Shown here: one piece after another, positions 1 to 6,352 of the stretch | Position numbering within the stretch: position 1 is the stretch's first letter | How the letters are laid out: every line of letters starts with the position of its first letter | Assembly: GCA_937896205.1 (NCBI GenBank) | Contig: CALBNA010000274.1 | Span: 1-8,372, forward strand | Direction: 5' to 3' | DNA: 8,372 nt | DNA from: an uncultured Campylobacter sp. | GTDB lineage: Bacteria > Campylobacterota > Campylobacteria > Campylobacterales > Campylobacteraceae | The notes under the pieces: generated by a model | The model's database searches: none | What the model saw: only the letters and a program-made list of their open reading frames with translations | What the model was told of the DNA's origin: nothing | Position numbers and translations under genes: made by a program

Positions 1-38
1 GATCAAATTTAGCAAATGAGTTAAAAGCGAAATTTAAC

Positions 39-122
39 AGCGCAAATTTGCCGTCAAATTTGACAAGCGCAGCAAATTTAACCGCAAGCCAAAGCTCAAA
101 TTTGACTCCAAATTTGAGCCCG
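39..122. repeat. Cluster of AAATTTG words inside a coding frame
   Basis: Four CAAATTTG copies and one AAATTTAA variant lie within about 80 bases, three of them extended to CAAATTTGA. The same words fill the intergenic stretch at 5742-6352. Here they are read in frame as SNLT, ANLT and PNLS at the start of the ATPase. The word is partly palindromic (CAAATTTG). It looks like a species-wide over-represented word that has spread into a tolerant linker; that is inference. Confidence 0.6.
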
Positions 123-1055
123 AAACAGCAGAGCGGCGACTACGCCATCGATGTTAGAGGCCTCACCAAAAAATTCGGCAAAAAGATCATCACGGACGGC
201 GTCGACATCAGAGTCAAAAAGGGCAGCGTGTGCGGATTTTTAGGCCCCAACGGTAGCGGCAAGACGACTACGATACGCATGCTTTGCGGCCTTTTAAAGC
301 CAGACGGCGGTAGCGGCAGCTGTCTGGGGTATGATTTCCGCAGCCAAAGCGAAGCCATACGCCTAAAAACGGGCTATATGACGCAAAAATTCGGCTGGTA
401 CGACGACCTTAGCGTGAGGGAAAATTTAGAATTTATCGCTAGGCTTTTTGCGGTCAAAAACCAAAAAGCCACCGTAAATCAAATCCTAGATCGCCTAAAC
501 CTCGCCCCGCGTCAAAACCACCTAGCAGGCAGTTTATCTGGCGGCTGGAAACAGCGGCTCGCACTTGCGATGTGCCTCGTGCACGGCCCGGAGCTGCTTT
601 TGCTCGACGAGCCGACGGCGGGCGTAGATCCAAAGGCTAGGCGCGAGTTTTGGGATATCATCCACGAACTAGCCCAGGACGGCATCACGGTGCTAGTCTC
701 CACGCACTACATGGATGAGGCCGAGCGCTGCCACGAGCTCATCTATATCGCCTACGGCAAGATCCTAGCCCGCGGCACGCAGTCAGACATCATCGCCGGC
801 TACGATCTAAATGTCTGGCAGCTAAGCGGAGATAGAGCGGGCGAAGCGGCGTCGCTGCTAGCCTCAAACGCCGCGCTTAGCGTTTCGGCTTTCGGTAACG
901 GCTATCACGTCACGGCAAAGGACGAGGCCGCGCTACAAGATGCGGTTAAAAGCCTAGAAATACCGTGGGACGAGCTAAGCCTAAAACCGATAAAAGCGAG
1001 CCTAGAGGATGTTTTCATCCACCTGTTAGAGCTTTATAAAGACGAGCGATTTTAG
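48..1055 (+). CDS. ABC-2 exporter ATP-binding protein, YbhF-like (possibly 5' partial)
   Basis: Cytoplasmic ATPase that would power an ABC-2 type exporter together with the permease immediately downstream. Numbering from the TTG at 48, the ABC domain starts near residue 33. It carries Walker A GPNGSGKTT (66-74), Q-loop Q113 in GYMTQKF, signature LSGGWKQR (163-170), Walker B LLLLDEP (183-189) and H-loop H220. GYMxQKF, REFW and MDEAE resemble, from memory, the second ABC half of YbhF. A regulatory C-terminal domain follows residue 250. The start is doubtful: TTG at 48 has no Shine-Dalgarno, no better ATG/GTG precedes the domain, and the frame is open back to base 3. Residues 1-30 (SNLT/ANLT repeats) are a translation of AAATTTG words and look like a linker. 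I infer either a two-ATPase YbhF-type fusion starting left of the window or an unusual N-terminal extension. ATPase identity is certain; substrate (drug or other) is unknown. Confidence 0.9.
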   Translation: MPSNLTSAANLTASQSSNLTPNLSPKQQSGDYAIDVRGLTKKFGKKIITDGVDIRVKKGSVCGFLGPNGSGKTTTIRMLCGLLKPDGGSGSCLGYDFRSQSEAIRLKTGYMTQKFGWYDDLSVRENLEFIARLFAVKNQKATVNQILDRLNLAPRQNHLAGSLSGGWKQRLALAMCLVHGPELLLLDEPTAGVDPKARREFWDIIHELAQDGITVLVSTHYMDEAERCHELIYIAYGKILARGTQSDIIAGYDLNVWQLSGDRAGEAASLLASNAALSVSAFGNGYHVTAKDEAALQDAVKSLEIPWDELSLKPIKASLEDVFIHLLELYKDERF

Positions 1056-1063
1056 GAGCGGCG

Positions 1064-2188
1064 ATGAAATTTATCTCGTTTTCTCGAACCGCGGCGATGA
1101 TCGTAAAGGAATTTCGTCAAATTTTAAGAGACCGCGCGACGCTAGCTATGATCATCGCGATGCCGCTGATGCTGATGCTGCTTTTTGGTTACGCGATAAA
1201 CAACAACCCGCGCCACCTGCCCTCAGCCGTAGTGATCGCAGATGGCGGCGGCAAGCTCACCCGCTCGCTAGTTAGCGCGATGAAAAATACGGAGTTTTTC
1301 GACGTCAAACACGTCGGTGCGGACGCGGACAGAGCCGAAGCCATGATGCAAAGCGGCGAGGCGCAGTTTATTATATATTTTCCGCCAAATTTAGAACGCG
1401 ACCTCATGCGAGGCCAAACGCCTAAAATTTTAATCGCCACCGACGCCACCGATCCATCGGCAAACTCGGGCGCCGCGGCCGCACTGCAAATAGCATTTGA
1501 GCAAGCTCTAACTAGAGACAAGCCCGGCTACGCGCAGCCTAGAGCCGAATTTGAACTACGCGCGCACTCCCGCTACAACCCGGAGCTACTCACGCGCTAT
1601 CAGATCATCCCAGGGCTCATGGGTATCTTGCTCACGCTAACGACGATCCTACTAACGAGCATATCGGTAACGAGGGAGTTTGAGCGCGGCACGATGGAAA
1701 ATCTCCTAGCCGCTCCTCTGCGCCCGGCCGAGGTGATGATAGGCAAAATTTTACCCTACCTACTCATAGCCTATCTGCAAGTAGGCGCGCTTTTGCTTAT
1801 AGCTAGGCTGCTGTTTGGACTGCCCGCTATCGGCGACTGGGCCGCGCTTTTTACGGCTTGCACTCTGCTAATGCTTGCAAATTTGGGCGTGGGATTTACA
1901 TTTAGCACGCTAGCTCGCAGCCAACTACAGGCGATGCAGATGACTTATTTTTTCTTTTTGCCTTCGATGCTGCTTTCGGGATTTATGTTTCCTTTTTACG
2001 GGATGCCGGCGTGGGCGCGATTTATCGGCGAGTGCTTTCCGCTGACGCATTTTTTGCGTATCATTAGAGGCGTATGGCTAAAAAGCGCCCAGCTTAGCGA
2101 TTTTTACTACGATCTGGCCGTGATTTTGGCGTTTTTATGCGTTAGCACGGCCATATCGCTCGCTAGGTATAAAAGGACGCTAGATTAG
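1064..2188 (+). CDS. ABC-2 type exporter permease, YbhS/YbhR family
   Basis: Inner-membrane subunit of the exporter driven by the preceding ATPase. The 374-residue length fits the YbhS/YbhR/YhhJ class. One membrane helix lies at about 27-45, after the amphipathic segment VKEFRQILRDRA. A periplasmic domain follows (about 46-175) and ends in the RYNPELLTRYQIIPG motif usual in this family. Roughly five helices then run from 180 to 365. The conserved cytoplasmic loop TREFERGTMENLLAAPLR (203-220) and the basic tail KRTLD also fit. ATG at 1064 follows AGGAG in the end of the upstream gene, 8 bases after its stop, so the two are one operon. YbhF systems usually have two permeases and a membrane-fusion partner. 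Only one permease is seen here, so any others must be to the left. Its stop is one base from the convergent NnrS gene. Family call is firm; substrate unknown. Confidence 0.92.
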   Translation: MKFISFSRTAAMIVKEFRQILRDRATLAMIIAMPLMLMLLFGYAINNNPRHLPSAVVIADGGGKLTRSLVSAMKNTEFFDVKHVGADADRAEAMMQSGEAQFIIYFPPNLERDLMRGQTPKILIATDATDPSANSGAAAALQIAFEQALTRDKPGYAQPRAEFELRAHSRYNPELLTRYQIIPGLMGILLTLTTILLTSISVTREFERGTMENLLAAPLRPAEVMIGKILPYLLIAYLQVGALLLIARLLFGLPAIGDWAALFTACTLLMLANLGVGFTFSTLARSQLQAMQMTYFFFLPSMLLSGFMFPFYGMPAWARFIGECFPLTHFLRIIRGVWLKSAQLSDFYYDLAVILAFLCVSTAISLARYKRTLD

Positions 2189-2189
2189 C

Positions 2190-3296
2190 CTACTCAGGAT
2201 CGTCGCTAAACTCGTTATCTCTAAAAATTTTATAAAAATCGATAAACCAAAGCGCAAACGCTACGGCAATGAGAGTTGCCGGTAGGTGGATATAAAACCC
2301 ACTCCAAACGTAAGCCAAAAAGCCTCTGCAAACACCCGCGGCGATAACAAGCGCAAAGGCGATCTTGCTAAGGCGTAAAAACTCAAGCTCCTGCCCGCTG
2401 TGGCGCAGGCCTGCGATATTAAAGATAAGCATAATGCTAAAAATAATGCCGTTTAGCGCTATGACGTGCAGCATGTTTGTCTCCAGCCCAAGCCCCAAAA
2501 TCCCGCTCGCGCCGTAAATGGCATAGCCCGCGGCTAGCAAAAGCTGCATCAGGTAGTAATAAATCACGAAGCTATGGCGCAAAAGCTCCTTGTAGTGCCA
2601 CTCTTTTAGCTTGGCTAAAATCGCGCTACCGCAGGCTATCGCGGCAAAATTTACAGCCTTGCTGCCTTCAAAAAACACGCTAACTAACAAAAACGCACAA
2701 ACGCTAACGATCGCGATGTTTTTATAGACGAAATTTGGCACAAAGGCCGCGTCTTGCATGCCAGGCTCGCGGTTTAGCGCCTCTTTGCCAAGCACCACGC
2801 TAACGCGAAAAGATACGAGCAAAATCGCGATAACGTGCAGGTGAATTTGTAAATTTAAAAATTTCTCCTCGCCGCTAAGCAGATAGTAAATCTCAAAGCC
2901 AAGAATGCCTAGTAAAAATGCCAAAACGCCCAGCTGATCGTCGTTTCTATCAAGCCAGATCATATAAACGCAAAGCCCGGCCAGATACGCCCAAAAAAGC
3001 GCCATAAAAAAGTGCGCCGCAAACAGGCTAAAAAATGCGCTAACAAAACTCGCCGCAAAAAACGAAAACATAGCGCAGGCGTGCTTTTTTAACCCTCCGC
3101 CAAAATTCGTCCAGTCAGTTAGTCCCGTTAGCAAAAATCCCGCGTACGCAAGCGCTGCAACAAGGTGCAAAAATATAAATTTGTGCCAGCTAACAAAATC
3201 CACGGGCGTAAAAAATACCGCGCCGCCTAGCACCGCGCAAACCGCACTCGTAAGGAAAAAAATTCTCATCGGATGAGTGAAAAAGTCGTTAATCAT
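2190..3296 (-). CDS. nnrS: NnrS family heme/copper membrane protein
   Basis: Very hydrophobic 368-residue protein with about 12 membrane segments (roughly 11-29, 40-58, 76-96, 98-114, 121-139, 150-168, 192-208, 214-230, 243-262, 275-295, 310-328 and 336-354). NnrS hallmarks are the N-terminal HPMR (8-11), W37-H38 followed by GFLLTGLTDWTNF (53-65), and LHVIALNG...IAGLRHSG (276-301). The last corresponds to the family's histidine-bearing LHxxxxGxxG...GHTG region. H8, H38, H44, H277 and H299 are candidate ligands. NnrS proteins are described as heme- and copper-containing and tied to denitrification and resistance to NO; the mechanism is unsettled. The ATG overlaps the end of the upstream ATPase by 8 bases (ATGATTAA), pointing to translational coupling. 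It is the last gene of the operon. No terminator is seen, and the stop is one base from the convergent exporter gene. Family call is good; role in this operon is inferred. Confidence 0.82.
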   Translation of the reverse strand: MINDFFTHPMRIFFLTSAVCAVLGGAVFFTPVDFVSWHKFIFLHLVAALAYAGFLLTGLTDWTNFGGGLKKHACAMFSFFAASFVSAFFSLFAAHFFMALFWAYLAGLCVYMIWLDRNDDQLGVLAFLLGILGFEIYYLLSGEEKFLNLQIHLHVIAILLVSFRVSVVLGKEALNREPGMQDAAFVPNFVYKNIAIVSVCAFLLVSVFFEGSKAVNFAAIACGSAILAKLKEWHYKELLRHSFVIYYYLMQLLLAAGYAIYGASGILGLGLETNMLHVIALNGIIFSIMLIFNIAGLRHSGQELEFLRLSKIAFALVIAAGVCRGFLAYVWSGFYIHLPATLIAVAFALWFIDFYKIFRDNEFSDDPE

Positions 3297-3978
3297 AATA
3301 AATTTTTCCTTTAAAATTTTCGTCTATCACGCCGCTAGCGTAGGCAAAATCTCGCTGCGAAAAGGCGCGGTCAAGCTCCAGCTCGCGCTCGATCACCGCG
3401 CCCTTGCTGGCTAAAAAGCAAATTTTACTAGACATCCTCGCCGCCTCCATCCTGTCGTGAGTCACCAGCACGACGCTCATACCCTCCTCGACGCGGCGCG
3501 TGACGATGCCTATCAAAATTTCCTTCATATCATAATCAAGTCCCGAAAACGGCTCGTCCATCAGCAGTAAATCAGGCTTCGTCACGATCGCCCGCACGAA
3601 GGCTACCCTTTGGCGCATGCCGCCGCTTAGCTCGTCAGGATATTTTAGCGCGTCTTTTTCCGTTAGTCCAAGTCTAGCAAAAAGCTCCAGCACAGCCTTT
3701 TCATCAGGTTCGTCCATCACGAGCAGTACGTTTTTGAGCGCATTTTTCCACTCGAGCAGACGATTTTCCTGAAATAGATAGGTCGTTTTGTTAAATTTAT
3801 TGATTATCTTGCCTTTGCGCGGATCGATGAGGCCCGAGATCAGGCGCAGGATCGTGGTTTTACCGCAGCCGCTCGCGCCAAATAGCGTCACTACTTCGCC
3901 CGCGCCGACTTTTAAGCTAAAGTCGCGTACGACCTTGTCGCGTAAAATTTCGTATTCTAAATTTTGAAGTTCTAGCAT
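3289..3978 (-). CDS. NitT/TauT-type ABC importer ATP-binding protein
   Basis: Cytoplasmic ATPase of the importer formed with the permease and binding protein upstream. At 229 residues it is a single ABC domain of normal to slightly short length. Walker A GASGCGKTT (34-42), Q-loop Q70 in YLFQENRLLEW, signature LSGGMRQR (117-124), Walker B LLLMDEP (137-143), D-loop SGLD and H-loop H174 in LVTHD are all intact. The QE.RLL.W Q-loop and LSGGMRQR signature are typical of SsuB/TauB/NrtD-like ATPases. ATG at 3978 lies six bases after the permease stop, with GGAAAAGG at the permease end as the likely ribosome site. The stop overlaps the NnrS start. The substrate cannot be told from the ATPase. Confidence 0.93.
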   Translation of the reverse strand: MLELQNLEYEILRDKVVRDFSLKVGAGEVVTLFGASGCGKTTILRLISGLIDPRKGKIINKFNKTTYLFQENRLLEWKNALKNVLLVMDEPDEKAVLELFARLGLTEKDALKYPDELSGGMRQRVAFVRAIVTKPDLLLMDEPFSGLDYDMKEILIGIVTRRVEEGMSVVLVTHDRMEAARMSSKICFLASKGAVIERELELDRAFSQRDFAYASGVIDENFKGKIYYD

Positions 3979-3984
3979 GGCAAA

Positions 3985-4782
3985 CTACCTTTTCCACGGC
4001 ATTAGCGTGATCTTGAGCGGCTCGATAACCAGATACTCAAAAAGCATAATGATAGCAATGGTAAGCACGACGTAGGCCATCACCTCGGTAGTATCTAGCA
4101 TCACGCGCGCGTTTGCGATCTTTGCGCCCATACCGTCGTTCGCGCCTAGCAGCTCGCCCATGATGACGATCTTTACGCCCATGCCTACGGCGACGCTTAG
4201 AGAGCTGATGATGTGGCTAGTTAGGTGCGGAACATATAGATGGCGAATCTTTTTGCAAACGCCCAGTTTATAGGCGTCAAACATCTCCTTTAGCTCCTCG
4301 CTAACGCTCATCATGCCGACCATCGAGCTAGCAAAAGTAAGCGGCAAAACCGTGATGATGATCGTAAAGATGGTGCTCGCGTTTCCAAACCCGAACCAAA
4401 ATATAGCTAAAACGATCCAAATAATAGGCGGCATAGAAAGCAGCGTCGTGATCACGGGCTTTAAAAATACGGCAAAGCTTTTATACGCGCCCGCAACTAG
4501 ACCTAGCGTGATACCGATAGCACAGGCCGTACCGACGCCCACTAGCGAGCGCACGAGAGTGATGTTTATCTCGCTGTTTTTATAATTCGCCAAAAGCTCG
4601 TACGCCCGCACGAAAACAGCCTGCGGAGCCGGGAGTAAAAACTCCCCTCCCAGCTCGCTGCCGATCTGCCAAAGCGCGATGATAAGCGCTATCGTCGCAA
4701 GACCGCTAAAGCCGCCCCAAAGGTAGTCCGCAACCTTTAAGAGTGCGCCGCGGTCTTTTTTGACGTTATCGACGAGTATCAT
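3985..4782 (-). CDS. NitT/TauT-type ABC importer permease (SsuC/TauC-like)
   Basis: Inner-membrane channel subunit, 265 residues, the usual size for SsuC/TauC/NrtB permeases. Hydrophobic segments lie at about 24-44, 75-97, 105-125, 125-150, 190-212 and 235-256, fitting six helices. The family opening FLLPAPQAVF (48-57) and the coupling segment around 164-191 (ELKEMFDAYKLGVCKKIRHLYVP) are clear. The latter is the EAA-type loop that docks on the ATPase, with the alanine and glycine positions partly changed. The C-terminal GMGAKIANARVMLDTTEVMAYV stretch (217-238) matches the usual GLG..I..A......V.A.V pattern. Its ATG shares ATGA with the stop of the binding-protein gene, a 4-base overlap typical of coupled translation. 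Transport direction is inward by family. Substrate unknown. Confidence 0.92.
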   Translation of the reverse strand: MILVDNVKKDRGALLKVADYLWGGFSGLATIALIIALWQIGSELGGEFLLPAPQAVFVRAYELLANYKNSEINITLVRSLVGVGTACAIGITLGLVAGAYKSFAVFLKPVITTLLSMPPIIWIVLAIFWFGFGNASTIFTIIITVLPLTFASSMVGMMSVSEELKEMFDAYKLGVCKKIRHLYVPHLTSHIISSLSVAVGMGVKIVIMGELLGANDGMGAKIANARVMLDTTEVMAYVVLTIAIIMLFEYLVIEPLKITLMPWKR

Positions 4783-5741
4783 AAAAACAGGCTCTTATCA
4801 GGCATTTTACCGCCGAGCAACTTTGGATTAAACTCGAAAATTTGCTCAAAAAACGCCATCACGTCGTCTTGCAACTCATGCGCTTTTGTTACGGTCAAAT
4901 TTGCCTTATCAAAAGCCCCGGCCAGCGCAGGCTCTGGAGCTGGCAGATACTCGGCGCCGATTTTAGCTGCACTTTGTTTGTTCTCTAGGATCCATTTTAG
5001 CGCGCTTGTTAGATCGGCGTGCAGCGTCTCAAAAAGCGCGCGATTTGCCTCGTAGTAGTCCACGTTTACGATGATGCCCGCCATCGGGATGTATGGCTTG
5101 GCATTAAAGCTCTCGCCCCAAGTTTTAGGAAAATCAAGCCCGTAATGCACAGCTACGCCCGCTTTTTTACCGCGTAAAATCGTCGCTTCGCTAAGAGGCT
5201 GCGGCACGATAAGCACGTCGTAGTCCTTTTGGATAAACAGCCCAACCGCTTCAGGCGGAGTCTGGGTGTACGTGATGTCAAGCTTGCTCGCGTCTATGCC
5301 GCGTTTCTTGCAAAGCGCGCGTAGCACGAGATCGGGCATATCGTTTTTAAACGGCATTATGATTTTTTTGCCGACGAAGTCCTCGAGCGTCTTGATACTT
5401 TCGTCCTTTATCATCGCGTTCATGACGCCTAGCGTGAGTAAATTTAACATCGCGAAATTTAACCCCTGGTTTCGCAGGTTCGCTGCGACGTTTGAGGGCG
5501 ACATAGTGACCTTGATATCGCCGCTAGCCACGCCCGCGCGCAGGACGTCCGGAGTGTTCCAGATGCGCAGCTTCACGTCGTGCGTCTTAGCTAGCTCGCC
5601 TTGCATGCTTGCTACTGCCATTATCACGCTAGGGATCGCCGGCGCGCCCCACATCGTAAAGTTTTCCTTCGCAAAAAGGCTAGGAGCCATCGTCGTCGCG
5701 CCCAGCGCCGCACCGAGTCCTAAAAATCCTCGTCTGTTCAT
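4779..5741 (-). CDS. Tat-exported ABC substrate-binding protein, NMT1/THI5-like (COG0715 type)
   Basis: Periplasmic ligand-binding component of the importer, 320 residues. The N-terminus MNRRGFLGLG followed by AALGATTMAP is a twin-arginine signal (R3, R4, F6, L7), with likely cleavage after A24 (SLFA/KEN). The mature part has the two-lobe pattern of NitT/TauT binding proteins: WGAPAIPSVIMAVASMQG near the start, VASGDIKVTMSPSNVAANLRNQG (71-93), then a TLEDFVGKKIIMP stretch (118-130) starting the second part. No metal-binding cysteine or histidine cluster is seen, so a small organic or chelated ligand is more likely than a bare metal ion. Tat export would mean folding in the cytoplasm, but Tat signals also occur on ordinary members of this family. 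AAGGAG eight bases before the ATG supports the start. It is the first gene of a four-gene operon ending in nnrS. Ligand not identifiable. Confidence 0.88.
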   Translation of the reverse strand: MNRRGFLGLGAALGATTMAPSLFAKENFTMWGAPAIPSVIMAVASMQGELAKTHDVKLRIWNTPDVLRAGVASGDIKVTMSPSNVAANLRNQGLNFAMLNLLTLGVMNAMIKDESIKTLEDFVGKKIIMPFKNDMPDLVLRALCKKRGIDASKLDITYTQTPPEAVGLFIQKDYDVLIVPQPLSEATILRGKKAGVAVHYGLDFPKTWGESFNAKPYIPMAGIIVNVDYYEANRALFETLHADLTSALKWILENKQSAAKIGAEYLPAPEPALAGAFDKANLTVTKAHELQDDVMAFFEQIFEFNPKLLGGKMPDKSLFL

Positions 5742-5792
5742 AACTTTCTCCTTGTATTAAGATTTTAAATTTTATTTCGTTTCGCTTTTATT

Positions 5793-5823
5793 CGCGGTTA
5801 AATTTGAGCTCAAATTTGCCGCG
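5793..5823. repeat. Palindrome with GC clamps in the operon leader
   Basis: A perfect 18-base palindrome AAATTTGAGCTCAAATTT (5800-5817) is flanked by CGCGG (5793-5797) and CCGCG (5819-5823). A 14-pair stem with a small internal bulge could therefore form in the leader RNA, or a dimeric protein could bind the DNA. There is no T-run directly after it on either strand, so it is not a standard terminator. Confidence 0.45.
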
Positions 5824-5958
5824 CCGCCCGTCAATTTTTACGCGTCGCCGAGCGCTTAAATTTAGCTTTGCGTTAAATTTGGACGGCTCAGACCCGCACC
5901 GCGAAAATGCTAAATTTACTCGAGGCAAATTTGACTTTACCTCAACTCATTTTTGATA

Positions 5959-5990
5959 ATTATACCTAAGATTTAAATCAAAAATCTTGA
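5959..5990 (-). promoter_or_regulatory. Likely promoter of the binding-protein/ABC/nnrS operon
   Basis: On the minus strand a perfect TATAAT (5964 to 5959) is preceded by TTAGG and a T-rich stretch, as in Campylobacter sigma-70 promoters, where the -35 is weak. The predicted RNA start is near 5952, giving a leader of about 210 bases before the ATG at 5741. The leader is long and contains several AAATTT words and a palindrome. No better -10 is seen nearer the gene. Confidence 0.5.
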
Positions 5991-6000
5991 TTTAAATTTT
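5968..6000. promoter_or_regulatory. Tandem Crp/Fnr-like boxes forming an 11-bp inverted repeat
   Basis: Perfect inverted repeat ATTTAAATCAA (5971-5981), loop AAATC, TTGATTTAAAT (5987-5997). Read as Crp/Fnr-type sites (TTGAT-N4-ATCAA), there are two boxes 19 bases apart: AAGAT-TTAA-ATCAA (5968-5981) and TTGAT-TTAA-ATTTT (5987-6000). Each has one perfect half. Their centres fall near -22.5 and -41.5 relative to the start predicted from the adjacent -10. The -41.5 position is the classic class II activation site. In other bacteria nnrS genes are controlled by Fnr/Nnr-family regulators, which fits. AT-rich sequence makes chance matches likely. Confidence 0.35.
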
Positions 6001-6109
6001 GAAATTTTATTGATTTGGATTGCTAAATTTGAGTGTTAAATTTAAATACTCAAATTTTTAAAATACGACTTTTTTGTAGCATACTAGCCCTGCGACGCGA
6101 GAAGATGCC

Positions 6110-6147
6110 GCAGTGCGTATAGGCTAAATTTAGCGCTACCGCACTGC
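6110..6147. repeat. Hairpin-forming inverted repeat GCAGTGCG/CGCACTGC
   Basis: Arms GCAGTGCG (6110-6117) and CGCACTGC (6140-6147) match perfectly. They enclose a second 12-base palindrome, GCTAAATTTAGC (6123-6134), and TA pairs extend the outer stem. On RNA from either strand this gives a two-tier stem. No T-run follows, so terminator function is not supported. On the plus strand a T6 run and CATACT (6070-6085) lie just upstream and could serve as a weak promoter. Confidence 0.45.
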
Positions 6148-6229
6148 AAATTTCAAATTTACATTTTCAAGATGCGGGTCTCGGCGACCAAAATTTGCAA
6201 ATTTGAACGTAAAACGATAAGACGCAGTA

Positions 6230-6332
6230 TCGTGAGACGATTTTGAGAGTTGTGCAGAAATTTTAAGTCAAGGCTAGACAAGCAATCTGCCGTAGACTTA
6301 AAATTTCAAATCTCTCTCAAAAGCGCTCACGA
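6230..6332. repeat. 103-base inverted-repeat element after the receptor gene
   Basis: Three blocks pair in order. TCGTGAG (6230-6236) pairs with CTCACGA (6326-6332), TTTTGAGAG (6241-6249) with CTCTCAAAA (6314-6322), and GAAATTTTAAGTC (6257-6269) with GACTTAAAATTTC (6295-6307). That is 29 perfect pairs with short unequal spacers and a 25-base loop. The element begins about 20 bases after the receptor stop codon on that transcript. It could protect or end the mRNA, be a structured RNA, or be a relic of a small inverted-repeat mobile element. No T-run follows. Confidence 0.55.
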
Positions 6333-6352
6333 GACAAGCCGTCGCTCAAATT

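Larger units (their letters stand above)
5742..6352. other. Long non-coding interval, AAATTT-rich with several inverted repeats
   Basis: No credible gene: stops occur often in all frames and no product-like translation was found. The interval holds about twenty AAATTT words, an 18-base palindrome near the left end, the operon promoter, and two larger inverted repeats. It has no transfer RNA, ribosomal RNA or CRISPR pattern. The right end is the 3' side of the receptor gene, and the left end is the leader of the binding-protein operon. No canonical hairpin-plus-T-run terminator separates them, so some read-through from the receptor gene into the ABC operon is possible. Confidence 0.6.

Noticed and set aside
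39..122. AAATTTG words as a CRISPR array or phase-variable tract
   Set aside because: Spacing is irregular, units are short, and there is no homopolymer or uniform tandem repeat to slip.
5266..5760. 164-codon open frame on the plus strand opposite the binding-protein gene
   Set aside because: It lies antisense to a gene with clear signal peptide and family pattern; its translation has no recognisable domain and serine-rich shadow composition.
5793..5823. GC-clamped palindrome as a rho-independent terminator
   Set aside because: No T-run follows on either strand, and it lies in the leader of the operon rather than after a gene.
5742..6352. Hidden split plug domain or transfer RNA gene in the long gap
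   Set aside because: Stops are frequent in all frames, no plug-like motif appears, and no T-loop (GTTCRANNC) or cloverleaf pattern was found.
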